The notes below the pieces were generated by a model. It saw nothing but the letters and a program-made list of their open reading frames with translations, made no database searches and was not told the DNA's origin. 64,000 bases of DNA from Casuarina equisetifolia (lineage: Eukaryota; Streptophyta; Magnoliopsida; Fagales; Casuarinaceae): the NCBI GenBank assembly GCA_028551475.1, contig CM052358.1, positions 12,197,938-12,261,937 of the forward strand. The letters are read 5' to 3'. Both the position numbers and the translations under genes were made by a program. Of the stretch, positions 1-14,700 are shown piece by piece; within the stretch, counting starts at the first letter, position 1; each line of letters starts with the position of its first letter.

Positions 1-3000
1 TGCAAAACCAGTTCACACAAGTGGAGCTTCGCAGCTTAAAATCCCACGTAATTCTGATCCGTCTCCCTTGCTTTTTACTTTTCATTTTCTGACGTATGGT
101 TTTGGTGAGTTTTGTTGTTTATGAATGATGTGAACGGTGTTGGACTGTGCGGATGTGGTGCAGTTCATGACCATGAGGAGGGAGAGTGGGAAGCTTACGG
201 TGGGAGAGCTGGCGTCCAAGATGTCACGGTTGAAGGTGGTAGGAGAGAATCTGACAGAAGAGGAGAGAGCGTCGTTTATTCACGATTTGTACCGCAACTT
301 GGACGACGACGTTGATTTCGAGTCCTTTCTCAGAGTCAGTCACCACTGCTTCTCCAAAACCTTGTCGTCGATCTTGTTTTTTGTTTATCCATATTTTTTC
401 CCTTGGTTTGTTGTGTCTGAAATCTAAGTTTTGATTCTTCTGAAGAATTGGTTACTCTTCTGTTTTGCTTGTTGAGAAAATCTAAGAATAAAAAGCAAAT
501 CTCTGTTTTCAGTGAGGTTCTTTCTCCGGTTAACTTACTATTACGTCACTTACACTGTCGATCTTCTTCTCTTTTCTTTTTTGTTGTTAGCTTTGTTTTT
601 TGAACAGTTGTATTGGAATCTGACTTTACGATTCTTCTGATTTTTAGTTATGAACGTGAACTGGTACTGCTCTGTTTGGTTTACATGAAACTTTAAGAAA
701 GAAAGGAAGTTAAAACTTCTTTTCCGCTTTTTCAGATTGTCTGGCACAGTTGCTCTGTTCCGCTAGTAGATTTTTTTTTTTTTTTGGACGTTTGAATTTC
801 TAATTCACCCACATATGCCTGGAAGATCTTATAAAGTGAATGAGTTGTCTGTTTTGTTGTCGAGAAAAGATGAGCAAAGAGAAATAAAAAAATCTCTTCA
901 GCTTTTACTTTTCCCGTTTCTTAACTTTTGAACATATCCGGGGTTCTCGATTCTTATGACTCTAGTCGAGGAAGAGGACTGCTCCGTTTGTTTCCCAAAA
1001 TGTAACGGAAAATTAAAACTCTAGCTCCACCGCTTGAATCGGTGTGGCACCACTACTCGGTTCCACTCGTTAACTGGTTTTGATGTTCGAATTTTCTTCT
1101 ACTTTTGTGTGGAAAAATCTTTAAAAAGTTGATATACTAGGAAGAGGTAAGCAAAAGCGAAAAGAAACGTAAATCTTGTCGGCTTTTCCTTCCTTTTTTC
1201 TTTTGGCTTGTTAAAGTTTGAGTTGGATAATTTAGTTCTCGATTCTTCTGATTCCCAGTTTAGAAATATGAACCGATTAGTGCTTCGTTTGTTTTCCTAG
1301 AAAGTTTAAGAAATAATACAAATTAAAGCTTCAGCTACAACTTCGGAATTGTTTGGCATAGCTATTTGGTTTAGCCCAGTAACCTTTTCTGATGTTTGAA
1401 TTTCTAATTACTTTTTTCCCTGAAAAGATCTTATAAAAGCTTATAAATTTTCGGTTTAGCTGTTGATGGAATGTAAGCGCGAAAGAAATGTGAATCTTGT
1501 TGGCATTTTTCTTCTGTTTATTGATGGTTGTATTTGAGACCTGAGTTTTTATTCTACCTTTTATTTTTCCCATCATTGGCACAGCCAGTAATCTTTTCAC
1601 CTGTAAAATTTGCAAAGAAGTTGTCGTACAAAAGAATGTTGGAAGAAATTGTCAGTATTGAGCCTTGATGGTGTACTCTGAAATTCATGGCAGGTTTATT
1701 TGACACTCCAAGGCCATGCAAGTGCTAGAACTGGAAGTAATGCAAAGAATTCATCTGCGTTCCTCAAGGCTGCCACTACCACATTGCTTCACACAATTAG
1801 TGAATCTGAGAAGGCGTCCTACGTTGCACACATCAATAATTACCTTGCACAAGATGAGTTTCTGGAGCGATACCTTCCTATTGATCCTTCAACTAACGAC
1901 CTCTTTGAGATTGCAAAAGATGGAGTTCTTCTCTGGTGATGACATTATTTTTTGTGTTTGGTTGAGTGTTATGCGTAGTCTACTTGAGTTTCTCATTTGG
2001 AAAGGAAAATTTCTTTCTGTGCAGTAAGCTAATTAATGTCGCAGTCCCAGGAACCATTGATGAACGTGCTATTAACACTAAGAGAGTGCTCAACCCATGG
2101 GAAAGGAATGAGAATCATACACTTTGCCTCAACTCTGCAAAGGCTATTGGATGTACGGTGGTCAATATAGGGACTCAGGATTTCATTGAAGGAAGGGTAT
2201 GTATACATGGATTGAATGCGTGAAATATTGAATTTTCCACTCTATTTATGAGTCATCTCAATGTCAATGCTATACTAGTTAAATTACTGACGTTTAAGTA
2301 GCCTATCAAGTTACATGTCTGTCCCAGCGCTTAAAAGCTTCCGATTAATCAAATGATTGGTGATATGATTAATCAAAGTTTATGCTGCACTTGAGTCTTC
2401 TAGTCTAGTGAGTCTAATAGTCGACTGGTTAAAATGTGGCTTATTGTTCTACAAGTTTGTTACATTGTGAAGAGCTGCTCATTTATTAATTTTTGGTGGA
2501 GACCAATACCTCTAATCTGATTCTTCTTATGACTATCAGACAGAATATGGTTATATTTGCTGGAACATAACCTGAAATTATTCATATCAGGATGGGTTTA
2601 TTCACTGAGTTGAATTCTTGGTCAGCTCCGTTTTGGATTATTATTATGTCTTCCTCCTGCTGTACGAATATGAATTGTCCAATACCAACATATTGTTTTA
2701 TTAAAAAATTAACAAATCTCTGTAATTTAATGTCTCTAATCTATTGTGAATAATAATCTCTCTGTTTTGTTTCCAGCGTCATCTTATGCTTGGATTGATT
2801 TCTCAGATCATTAAGGTAAGAAGTCATCTTCTTAATGTAATTTTTGGAAAGATAAGATTCATGATGGTAAAATTCAAGTATGTATATATTACTGGTAAGG
2901 CCAAGATTCAGTCATGAAACTAAAATTCATAAAATAATAAGGACACAACATGAACGATGATTATCTAATGAGATCTTTTGGGGCTTTGGATCCATTGAAT

Positions 3001-6000
3001 TGATGGGGATGGATACTGAGTAGCGTTCATAATCTGTGTTTGAAACTAAATTTTGACTTTTCCAATGGCTATGCTATGACCAGATACAATTATTAGCAGA
3101 TCTCAACTTGAAGAAGACACCTCAGCTAGTGGAGTTGGTAGACGATAGTAAGGTAAATGTTGTTTGACATCAGAAGATGTGGTTCATTGAAGAATAGTTT
3201 GACGGGGATTTAGATCAATAAATCCTCTGATAAATTACCTTCTGATATTCAAAACCAACAGGATGTAGAAGAGTTGATGAGTCTACCACCGGAGAAGATC
3301 TTACTGAGGTGGATGAATTTTCAATTGAAGAAAACTGAATACAGAAAGATAGTTACAAACTTCTCCTCTGATGTAAAGGTAGATGAGCAAAAGTTAGTGT
3401 AAAAAATTACTTTTCGTATCTCAGTGGCTGACATATGTTTGTCAAGTATTCACTTTTGTTAAAAATCTGAATAGCATTTCTTTTGAAGGGTATATATAGA
3501 GCGCCATTTGTGAGTTGAACTTTTTTAAGCATTATAGATGATCATCCATTAGGAAAATTAACGATATCTTCTATTAGAACTATAGTTGAAAACAAATTTG
3601 ATTTACACGGGTGAGGAAAGTATTGTTGAGACCATTCTTGAAAGATCAATACTTCACTCAATAAGTTAGCATTTTGTTCTGATGTGATGGATCCCAAGCC
3701 GATTTAGTCATGTAGAATATCATATCAAAGCAAATAGCCGAAGTAAAATTTCATTCTATCTACAGCTATGTTATCTTATTTTTTAGGTTACCTCATGATT
3801 GCTACCTGGGTTGAAAAATCCATCCTTTTTATTTGGTTGATCTGTCTTAATTTTGCCACAAACGGATCTATTTATAAAAAAGGGCTTGCATCTCTCTATT
3901 CGTCCTATTTGTGGACCTTGGATCTGTTTTTGTTAGCCTCACTTAATTGACAATTAAACTTTCTACAATGCCTAGCTTGCTGACTTGTGTAGCCTACTTG
4001 TTTTCATAAATATCTTTTCACAAAGATATACATAACAAGAGAAACATATCCACTGGTTTGAAACCATTATTTCTACTCAAATTATATGCTCAAGTTCATC
4101 TCACAATTAGTAATTGCTATTTTCTCTTCTCTTTGATTTTGTGCATTCTAGCCTCATTGATTGGATGTAGTGTACCATTTGCACTTAATTAGCCATGTTT
4201 TAGCCTTCTATATATTTGTTGTTTATGAGTTATTAACTATTCAACTTGGTTGAATCACCTTGCAAGTAGCTACATTTTTCTTGCAGTTTCCTCGATGGTT
4301 TTCAAATAGACTTAATGTATAAATGAAAAAAGAAGGAAGGTTTCACATAATTTGTTGTGTTAAGGGGTTGATACATGTAATTGTTTTTAATTGTACTATC
4401 TGCTTTGTTTATTTTTTATAGGTAAATTCAACTTGCATTTGTAGAATAGTAAATTTGTAAGCTGGTCCTCCACCTCTCACTTACAATTGGAGTAAGAATC
4501 CATTTGGTCAAAGATTAATGCCACTATCTGTTGCTGTTATTGTCAAATTACCATTTGGGTTTTTTAATTCACTCTTAATAAATGCATACTTCCATTTGCT
4601 TATGAGAACGGAATCAGTCAATTTTTTCCTCTATGTAAGCCAGAATCAAGTAAACTCATGATTTGACCGGTGCTACAACTAAATTTTCCAGTTAAACGTT
4701 TTAGTATCTGTAGCTATTATTTGTCTGGTCTCTGACCGGGCAGATGTTTGACCTGCAGGATGGAGAAGCTTATGCTCACCTCCTGAATGTTCTTGCGCCA
4801 GAGCACAGTGATCCATCTACTTTGGCTGCAAAGGATCCTATGGAGAGAGCAAAGTTAGTTCTGGAACATGCAGACAGGATGGGTTGCAAGAGATACCTAA
4901 CTGCAAAAGATATTGTGGAAGGTTCCCCTAATCTGAACCTGGCTTTTGTTGCGCATATTTTCCAGCATAGGTGAGAGTGGTCATTCCTGAGAAACAATTG
5001 CATTGATGGTTGCTTTGCATGTTCTGTTAAGGAGATTATGAACCACTTGGTGATATGGGAAAAAAGGGTTTGCTTCACGAAATTAATGAGTTATGCATTG
5101 CCATATTTTTTTCCTTAATAAAGTTATTGAAATGGATGGTTCGCACATTACCGTTTAGCTGTTCTTGTAATTTTTGTTAATGAGCTGTTATTATTCTTCC
5201 AGTTTTTCATGTTTTTTATCGAGATGAATTGATGATGATTATGTTCCTCTCTTTTTTACCATTTCTTGTCCATAAAGAATGAGAGCTGAAACTAATTTAA
5301 TTTTTCCTTGTAGGAATGGACTGTCAACCCAAACAAAACAGATATCTTTCCTTGAAACTTTGCCGGATGACGCACAAGTATCAAGAGAAGAGAAAGCATT
5401 TCGCCTTTGGATGAATAGTCTTGGAAACTCGACATATATCAACAATGTTTTTGAAGACCTTAGAAATGGGTGGAGTATATTTTGCAATTAATGCTCTTAA
5501 ATTGTTATCTCTTTCCCCGGCCTTAGTGTAAATAAGTTATATATCGTTCCACTTGTTCATGTTCAAAACCTTAAACCTTAGTGTTTTCATGTGAGATGTC
5601 CCAATCAAATATCATAATACCAACAATGTTGAACTTAACGACTCCTTGCAGGTGGGTACTTCTGGAGACCCTAGAAAAGGTGTCACCGGGGATTGTCAAT
5701 TGGAAGATTGCAAATAAGCCACCAATTAAGATGCCGTTTAAAAAAGTAGAGAACTGCAATCAAGTGGTGAAAATAGGGAAACAACTGAAGTTTTCCTTGG
5801 TTAATATTGCTGGAAATGATATCGTACAGGGAAATAAAAAGTTGATATTAGGTATGCTTCTACCACATCTGTGTAACTTGTAAATTAAATGTTATTGTTG
5901 AACTTTTCAATATATTAGAACAAATTGATTTTATCCGTATCTGTTTGCATCAAAGTTTTTAGGGATTTTTTTATCAGATATTTGACGAGGTTAAATTATT

Positions 6001-9000
6001 GTCTAAATCTGGGAATATTGATTGCTCTTCAGCTTATTTGTGGCAATTGATGCGATACACCATCCTCCAACTCTTAAAAAACCTGAGATTTCATTCTCAT
6101 GGGAAGGAAATCACCGATGCTGATATTCTACAATGGGCTAACGCCAAAGTTAATAACTCAGGCAGCCGGAGTAGCATGATTAGTTTCAAGGTAAACCATT
6201 TTTATAGCTCTTCTCCTTTCCCGCAAGCGTTTGGTATCAAGTACGAACCACTTTTTAGTGGTTCGCTGTTTCTTTTGAGTATTTCATATTTATATGATCA
6301 GATGACACTACAATCTAGAACCCCTAGGCTACTGCTTTGATTAGACATGTGGGATAGTCTTACCTTCTACAGTGGATGCATACTGTGTTAACCACTCGGG
6401 ACATGATACTTCTGAATTTAATTGGTTGATTTCAATCTGAGTTGGGTTTTAGATTCAAAACCAGCTCAGTGGGCAATAATTCGCCAATCCCTCCGCAAAA
6501 TGACAGATCCCCACTTCTTGTTCCCCAGAATCATGATCGGGGGATACAGAAGAAGTTGAAAAACTACAATTTCTTATATAAATTTTACTGGTGTTTATTT
6601 GCTGTCTTCATTTTTTCTCACAAATTCTGATCCGCTTAGGAATGAAATTCTGCTAAATTTGTTACCCTTTCCACAGCAAATGCAGAGATGAATTGATGTA
6701 TATTTCTGATTTACAGTGCTAAACTGTGCACGGTCTGATTGCTTGATTGTAACTATTTTAACTTTTAGGACAAAAGCTTGTCAGATGGCATTTTCTTCCT
6801 TGAGCTGCTTAGCTCTGTACAGCCCAGGGCTGTAAATTGGAGCCTTGTCACCAAAGGGATCACAGGTATGCTTTTAATTATACTTGATTGAGGTTTCTTC
6901 TAATCTTCACCTGCTTCAACTGTATGGGAGACGTAGAAATTCTCCATTTTGACCACACGAAAAATTGATTTTATCCTTTGAAGTGTTGGAGTTTGTTTCT
7001 GAGATCGATGGAATTTTTTCTCGGAATCAGGGCAACTTTCATTTGCTTGAGATTTTGTTTGACGTATTGGACCATAATGCACGGATAGAAAGTCCTCTAC
7101 ATACGTGATGCATACTTATCAAAAGACGACCCATGACCTTATTGGATGAAAAGTTTTAGTAAATATTGATACTCGTCCAAATTGGAATATAATCTTCTTA
7201 TGATTTCGAGGATAGCCTATCACTGTATTAAGACCAAAATTAATTGCTCGAAGCTGAATGTGGATTTGGATAAGGTACCTGAATCAAAATGAGGATAGAT
7301 GGGGCATGGACATTTTCATTTAACTATCTACATTTAAGCATTCTGGTGAAATTGAAGGAAAGGCAAAGAAGAACAAAGAAAAGAAAACAGCTATATAATA
7401 TTCGGAAAACAGAAAGGTCCATTTAGAAGGAATATTCTATATAATAAGTTGACAATTTGGAGGCTTTGGAATGGTTCAGAAGTGGCATTATTATAATAAT
7501 CCGGAAAACACTAAAATATCCTTTGAAGGGATAATGCGGCCAAGAATTTAGCAAACAGTTCCACTGTTGTGAAACTACTTGTAACTTATTTGAATGGATC
7601 AATACCTAGTGACAGTTACACTCATGTGGGTTCAAGAGTCGCTTGGGTATAGTTCCGTCATTTAGAATTTTTGCATGAAATGGTTGCTTGAAGACTCAAA
7701 CAGGGGTAGATGTGTTTGCCAGTTCGAGTTCTTTTAAGCATCCTAACTTCATGGTATCAATATTTTATGATGGAATTTTTTTATTACTAAAACTGTTATA
7801 TTATGATGCCCAGTTTCTATAGTCTCTATCTAATGAGTGGGATGCCTAGTAACAGTCCTAATGTAACAGCAATAGGAATGGCTTGGATTTGATGGCATTG
7901 GTTAGTTTTTTAGTCCAAGTACTTCATATAATATATTGGGTAATGACTCTAAATTGTTGACTAATATTCAACTATAAATTACGACATAAAATAAATGAAA
8001 TGTCAAAAGGAGCCCATGAAGTTTTCTCTAAACATAACATATGCATATATAATACTTAGATGATCAAATATTAAATAATGCAATGGTATAAAAAGGAACG
8101 TATTCACAATAAGAGCAAATGAAAGAATTAATAATTAAATTATTTTAAATATTTGACAGTAAATGAAAGCAAATCTAATTGGGAATGTGAAAAGTATCTT
8201 CAATTAAATATAAACTTCTTTTAGTATTTAATATCTAATTAACTTATACTATCATATTTAAGTATGCACATCCATTTTTTGTTGCTTGGGATGATACAAA
8301 TTTGAGCTCTTTTTGTTCTTGACTTCTCTTCACTTTCGTCTTGGGTTCTACTAAAACAGTAATGAACTAAACACGTTTTTATTATATGTTGGATATTTTT
8401 TCACTAATTATTCCTATTTAAACCATGGGTTAAATGCAGAGGAGGAGAAAAAGATGAATGCTACCTACATCATTAGCATTGCAAGGAAGTTGGGGTGTTC
8501 AATTTTTTTGCTACCTGAAGACATAACTGAGGTACCTTTTGAATTATGTTCACTTACTTCTTGGGAAATATTGGACACCCCATCATGAAGCTTGCATAGG
8601 AAACTTTAGTGATGAAAAACCTTTTTTTTTTTTTCTTCAATTCTTTTTCTCGTCCTAAATGGCTATGTGCAAATTGTCTTTTTTGTTAAATTACTTTGTT
8701 GTTGAGGGATTGTCATTTAAGCATAGCATAATTAGAAACACCAAACAAGCATATGACATGAAACTTTTTCCTTTCCTTTTTCATTTTGTCATCATGTACT
8801 AGAAACTAAACTTTGTCATTGTGTTCCATTTTATCAGGTAAATCAAAAGATGATTCTTACATTAACAGCAAGTATTATGTATTGGTTCTTGAAACAACCA
8901 GTCGAAGAGAGGCCATCTGGAACCTCTGATAATGAAACTGGAAGTCAATCAGAGACAATTTCAAATTCTACAATAGATGACTCCGCTTCAGAGTCATCAA

Positions 9001-9023
9001 TAGAGGAGAATGGGAATATGTGA
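1..9023 (+). CDS. FIM: Fimbrin (plastin-type actin-bundling protein), 5' partial
   Basis: Cytoplasmic protein that cross-links actin filaments. My exon model: 1-47 (partial), 164-334, 1694-1935, 2025-2196, 2777-2815, 3084-3152, 3262-3378, 4759-4970, 5314-5469, 5652-5851, 6033-6190, 6769-6865, 8440-8531, 8838-9023. All junctions are GT-AG, and exons 2-14 sum to 1911 nt, exactly 636 codons plus stop. The window opens inside the first coding exon ([12 protein letters not shown]); by family comparison about 15 residues are missing upstream. Exon 2 encodes a degenerate EF-hand region ([13 protein letters not shown] ... DFESFLR). Exons 3-8 encode two calponin-homology domains of the first actin-binding domain (e.g. 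[20 protein letters not shown]), and exons 9-14 encode the second pair ([21 protein letters not shown]). The C-terminal tail after [12 protein letters not shown] is short, acidic and serine-rich. The longest introns are 335-1693 (tandem repeats), 3379-4758 and 6866-8439. No frame damage is seen. The family is certain; the isoform number is not assigned. Confidence 0.95.
430..1545 (+). repeat. Degenerate tandem repeat of about 300 bp within a fimbrin intron
   Basis: At least three imperfect head-to-tail units fill the intron between exons 2 and 3. Anchors recur in the same order: GATTCTTCTGAT-like at 630, 949 and 1241; GATGTTTGAATTTCTAATT-like at 787, 1082 and 1391; and an AAAGATCTTATAAA-like segment, best kept in the first and third units. 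A shorter partial copy begins near 430. Spacing is 292-319 bp. Divergence between units is high, so the duplication is old. Function is unknown. Confidence 0.7.
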
Positions 9024-9240
9024 ATATTTCATTACTGAATTTTTTCACTAAAGTTTTGCTTTACAACCCCCAAAACCCCTCTTCTGTTTTGAATGAAAAG
9101 ATCAAGATTTGAGTGTAGAAGTATGTGCCATTTAAAGCAAATTTTGCAGAAACCAGCTGCTTATGTGAATAGTGTTTCTTAAATTTTTATTGAATAACAA
9201 TGTGACATTGGTTGTATGTCATCCCGTGTATCTTCCTTTT
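9024..9240 (+). other. Fimbrin 3' untranslated region
   Basis: This is the segment just after the fimbrin stop codon. It is AT-rich, with an AATAAC near 9195 that could serve as a weak polyadenylation signal. The 3' end is not fixed by the sequence. Confidence 0.4.
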
Positions 9241-11779
9241 CATCCTCTTGTTGGTTCAAGGTATATTCTATGGAAGCGGATACTGTCAAGTCCATAATAT
9301 TTGAACAAAATCAATAACACCTACACATTGGCGATCGACAAACATTAACCCCCCCTTGATTTTGACTGAATCGTTTTAAGTGAAATGGTCTATGGTTTCA
9401 AACATTTGTATACCCACCACGTACTTTACTTGAGACAAGAAACAATCTTAACTTTCTTTTGTTTGTCTTTACGAGAGTTACATTGTGCATATTTTTCTTA
9501 TGAACATTATAGCAATTAAATTCAGTTTTCTAGAGTTGGTATATCATTAAGATCAATTCCCTAAGAAAACTATAGAGCTTGAAACCAAATAAATTATGAG
9601 ATGAGAATTTTTAAATGAAGCATAAACAGCCGATGAACCTTAAGGAGCACGAAAGAAAACTACACATCTTGGGTATTGATAAATTACTTTTCAGAAATGA
9701 AGTGTAGAGAGGAAAAAAAAAACTGATAACAACATAGAAAATTCTTTGGTGTAGGGTAGCCATTTCACTCTCGGGTCGCGATCCTTTCTCTTATTGGCCT
9801 CAGAACGACGCCGTTTGCCCCCGTCAGACAGCTTATTATATCACCTTTTGTGTCGCCGCGACTTCCACCTAAAAAATATCATAATAATTAATATACAGAA
9901 ACAAATACTCAAAGCAAAGATATACATGATTTTTGAGGTATTCCTTCAGACACCTAGATAACAGAGGTTTATCAAAACTGAACTTCTTACCTAACAGTTT
10001 CTATGGAGCAAAAACCATGGGGGAGAATCTATCGTTAAGTGAACATCAAGAATTAACTTTCCAGTAACTTTTTTGATTTATATCGAGCCTTAACTATGGT
10101 GCAATAGGTGAGAGCTTAAGGTTCAAATGTCGTTAGATGCATGGGAAATTTGCCAATGGAGAAAACTGCGAGAAATTGGCTGACAAAGCTTTCAACATGC
10201 CTGATTTCTTGCATTATATCTTGCAATGCTTCCTTTCTTTCCATATCTAGGCTCGTAGAATGTGATCCAGTGCTTTCATGAAATGTTTTTTTTGTTGATC
10301 TAAATCGCACTTGCACGACGGGCTTCAACACAAACTTGCACCTGAAAAATGCCTCATTGGCAAATACAAAGGTGAGCCAAAAACTACTAACGCAGACGGT
10401 AAACATATGCATACATTAGATGAAGATTTCTTCATAGTATATGTGCATTAAACATTAGTATATGCACATGCATAAATACAAGCAAGTCATCTAAATGCAC
10501 AGACTTTTAAATTCCTAGAGCAAAACTGAATTTAATGATTGGTACATATGCAATATAAATTTGATTCATAGAAATTAAGCCTGACGAGATGAGTTCAACT
10601 TCCATTGAAACACCGAGTTTCCATGGGACAGCCAACCTACTTGGTTTCGACTTATGATTAAGTGAGGATTAAATATCACGAAGAGTGGATAATTGATGGC
10701 TCGAATCAACTATTTATCGCGTTGTACTCCCACTCATTAGGCCAACTTTGATTATTGGTCCGCCAAACTAATAAGAAAGGAATGCTTGGTCTTCTGCTGA
10801 ATTGAGGCCATAAGTGATATCTATCTTCAAGCTGACCAAGTCATGTTCGTAAATTCTACAACTGTAAGAAATTGCAGATCACTAAAATCTCATTTTATGA
10901 TATGATAAAGCTTTAGGAATAAATCTAATTGAAAGGATTTGAGGGGATAATACTTTCGCAGCCACTCAAAGTATAAATAGTCCAAGTGTGTTGAGGTCTC
11001 TACGTTAGCAAATTCCACCCAGCAACGCCGGAAAGGTTATGTAGATGACATTAAACATGTAAACAAAATAACAAAGTTTAGAGGAAAGACTAGCGTTGAA
11101 GTAGTGAAGGATGGAAAAATGTCGTGTGCCTAAACTCCAAATTTACGAAATATTGAACTTTGAAGGGTTTAAATATCTACAATCAAAACATAGCAAAACA
11201 CATAGCAGACGAAGAAGTTGTACCGCAAAAATCAACCGAAGTACTGAAAAATGACATTTTTCTCATCAAACACACGCAGAATAACTGGATGCACTAGGCC
11301 AATTTTTCACTTGTTGTCTCTGTCTAATTTGAACCATTTTAAAATCACAAGAATGTGGGGACTCCTGCAATGCAAGTCCCCGTGCTCTAATGACAAATTC
11401 AAGAGAGAATTTTTAAGTGAAAACCTTTAGTTAGAGTGCTAGAAGCATAATACATGACTGGATTCCAAGCATATGAAACTTATTTTTTTTTTTTTCAGAA
11501 AAAAAGTGCTCCAGTAAAAGAATCCTTAAATTGACGATACACAGCAGCAACAAGATTCAACGAAACACTAATCTAGAACATGCATCATTATGGAGTCAAT
11601 AATCTTGGCAAGGACATGAGAAAGACTCAATTGCCCAAGTCTAGCTTAGTGGAGTATAAGTTGCTCACGAGTGGGCAATGCATTGTTTTTTATTAAAGAT
11701 GACAATCAAGCAAGAAAAAAACATGGAGTAAGTAGTGGGTTGAAAAATATGTACCTAACTTAAAAGCTAGACTTTTAGT
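9241..11779. other. Intergenic spacer between fimbrin and the NLR gene
   Basis: No gene is supported here. A short GC-richer island lies near 9770-9880. The block 10071-10340 has a diverged copy at 16491-16750 (separate entries). A 98-codon open frame at 10116-10412 (-) lies in that block but has no recognised domain; it could be a 3' UTR exon of the NLR transcript, which ends at 11780 and reads this way. A short motif near 10687-10780 resembles two segments in a DUF707 intron (18530 and 18670). Confidence 0.5.
10071..10340 (-). repeat. NLR-flank duplicated block, copy 1 (3' side of the NLR)
   Basis: This block lies downstream of the NLR on the NLR strand. It shares a colinear series of matches with 16491-16750, all in the same orientation: a segment around TATTGAGCCT, one around GAGAGCT..AGGTTC.AATGT.GTTAG, one around CATATCTAGGCT, and a final CGCACTTG stretch. 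Between these the copies are diverged and carry indels. Confidence 0.6.
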
Positions 11780-14700
11780 TCATTCTATCAGCTTGCCATC
11801 AATCCATATCTGTTCAACATGAGCACTCTTGCGCCATCCTTTTCCTTTCCTTTGCAAATGTTTCTCAAGCAAAGGACACTCGTGGATCCGTATAGTAGAA
11901 AGGGATTCAGGCAGCCCCTGTTTTGGAATGTCTCGGAGATTAGGGCAGGACCAGATATCCAAGCTTTTAAGAGACCTAAGGTTTTGAAGCCACTTTTTAT
12001 CTAACAACTTCAAATTTGGAAATTCAACCATCTCTAAAGAGGTCAGACCGGCTGGCAGCAACTGAGTCTCAGGGAAGGACTCCACATCTTGAGATCTACC
12101 GGAAATCTCCAAATGTCTAAGAAAAGGAAGGTTCTGTTGGCCCAAACTTGCAGCAAGCTTGTAGTCAAGACAAATGGATTTCAAATTGGAAGGCAAGCCT
12201 CCTTCAGGAAATGACTCAACTTTGGGACAGTCGCTGACAGTGAGTTTCTCAAGAGATGGAAGGAAAACATGCATCTTGTTAGGCAATGAACTTAGACTCC
12301 GACATTTGACAACCGCCAGAAATGTTAGGTTGGGGGCACGCAAGCCTTCTTTTGGGAAACACACGAGCTTAGGACAATAGGTGATTAGCAACGATAATGT
12401 GACTAACTCAGGTTCGTAATCCTCTGGAAGTGCAAGAGATTCCAGATTGCTGCAATGTGAGATTCGAATTTGATAAAGCTTTGGGAACAACTCTAATGGA
12501 AGACATTTAAGAGAATCACAATTGTTCAAAAACAAAGTTGTAAGGGATGGATAAACCAGATGAGTTGCGAGCTCTAACTTCACACACTCATCAATGTTAA
12601 GGTATTTTAGTGAAGTGGGAAGACCACCCTTAGGGAGAGACACAAGTGAGGAACATTCACTGATCTGCAACTCTTGAAGACAGCTGTTGGAGTCGATCAT
12701 TCCCTCGGGAAGGGACTCTAACTTCGTACACCTAATGAGTCGGAGTGTTTTTAATGTAGAGGAAAGACTACCCGTGGGAAGGGATATGAACGAGGAACAA
12801 TCACTGATTTCTAGCACTTGAAGACAATTGTGGAAGCCCTTCATTCCTTCAAGAAGGGACACTAACTTTTCACAATTTGACATGCAAAGAATTTGTAAGG
12901 TGAAGGGAATGCCATCCTTTGGAAGGCACTTCACTGCATCTAATTCTTGAATTCCAAGCTCCTCTCCTTTGGAGTCTTGAGTATTTGCATTTGACAATTC
13001 CTTTAATTTGCCAATAGTAGGAGCTCTAGATGGTGAAGCCACCAATAGAGGACATTGATCCACAACAAATTTGGTCAAAGAAGGAAGATGGACAGGCAAC
13101 CCTCCTATTAACTTAGGGCAGCTCCCAATATAAAGCTCAGTAAGTTTAGGAAAAACACCGACTCCATTTTCAGCCTCATTAAAAAACCATTGCTCCCACT
13201 TTGCCATCTTCTCAAACCTTAGAACTTTCAGGACTCTGAATGGTGTAACTGGAGAAGAAATGCTACCACGGAACTCCTGACCCACTGTGACAACTTCATC
13301 AAACTTAGAAATAGAGAGCTTCTGCAGAGAGGGTAGCTGTCCAAGGGGTGGCAAGCTCCTACAATGCTTACAATCTTCTAGATTAATAGATGTTAAATCA
13401 GAGAACAAAGGATGCCCTACCCAATTTGAAAAACTTTTACCACTGTAACCGTAGATGGCAAGCCTTCTCAGGTTTCTATGGGGCTGGAGAGTGTCAAGTA
13501 TCGTTCTATGATGTTCTGAAGTATTAATCTCAACATTCCATACCAATTCCAACTCGTAGAGATACTTTTTATCTATTATGCTTGCACTCAGAGAATCAGA
13601 AGCAGATACAACATTTTGTAAGCCCACGATACGAATCGATCCCTTAAGATTTGTTAGTTTTCCCAACTCTCCAATGCAAGACCCACTGCCATTGCCGATG
13701 ATGAATTCTGTCAACGTCTGGAGATATTTTAATGCACCAAGTTGCACTGGCATCTCTCTTATGCCAGTTCTAATAATATCAAGATGACGCAAATTTATGA
13801 GTTTCTGTGTCTCTTTTGGTAAAGCAGCAAGGTCTCCACAATATGATAAATTTAAGGTTTGCAAATTGCACAACCAACATATAGAATCAGGCAATCTTTT
13901 AATATTAGTGAAAGAGAAATTCAAGTACCGTAGGTGCTTTAGTTTGCTAATTGAATCTGGCAATTCAATCATATTAACATAATTTGCCAAAGAGACTACT
14001 CGTAAGCATTTTAGCATCCACAATAATTGATGTGGTATCTTTTTTGTCAAGTAGAATGTAGCTCTTCCTGCTGTGTTTAAAGGCAAGAAAGTGCGCAATT
14101 TATACGCCTCATAGAGAAACTCAAACTTCTTTAAACCATCAAATTCTTCCATGACATATGACAAATAGCGAACTTTGTTCACATGTTTTGGAGAATAGTC
14201 CCCCTCCAACCTGAAGGTAAATTCACCAGCCACAGATGCTGCCAAATCATTCATAAGATCATGCATTACAAAATGCAAATTGTTATCACTTGATTTTAGA
14301 AAGAACGATCTTGATACCAGAGCATCAAAGCAGTCCGTACCAACTTCTTCCATTGTTTTATTCTTAAATTGATGTAAGAATCCTTCTGCCATCCATAATA
14401 AGATTATTTGATTTTTTTCAAATACATAATTCTTTGGAAATATTGAACAGTAAGCAAAACATCGTTTTTGAAGTGGTGGAAGATATTTGTAACTCAATCT
14501 AAGAGCTGGGAGAACTTCTATCTCATCACTCGGCAAATCCCATAATTCACACTTCAACACTGAATTCCATCGATCAATATCTAACTCGGATCCCAACAAA
14601 GCTCCAATTGTTTTAATGGCTAAAGGAAGACCATCACACTTTTTCAGGATTTGTCTACCCAATTGTTCCAGTTGTGGATATAGCTTTGGATCATTGTCAC

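Noticed and set aside
10116..10412. 98-codon minus-strand open frame as a gene
   Set aside because: No recognisable domain, and the homologous block at 16491-16750 does not keep the frame, so it is more likely untranslated NLR 3' sequence.
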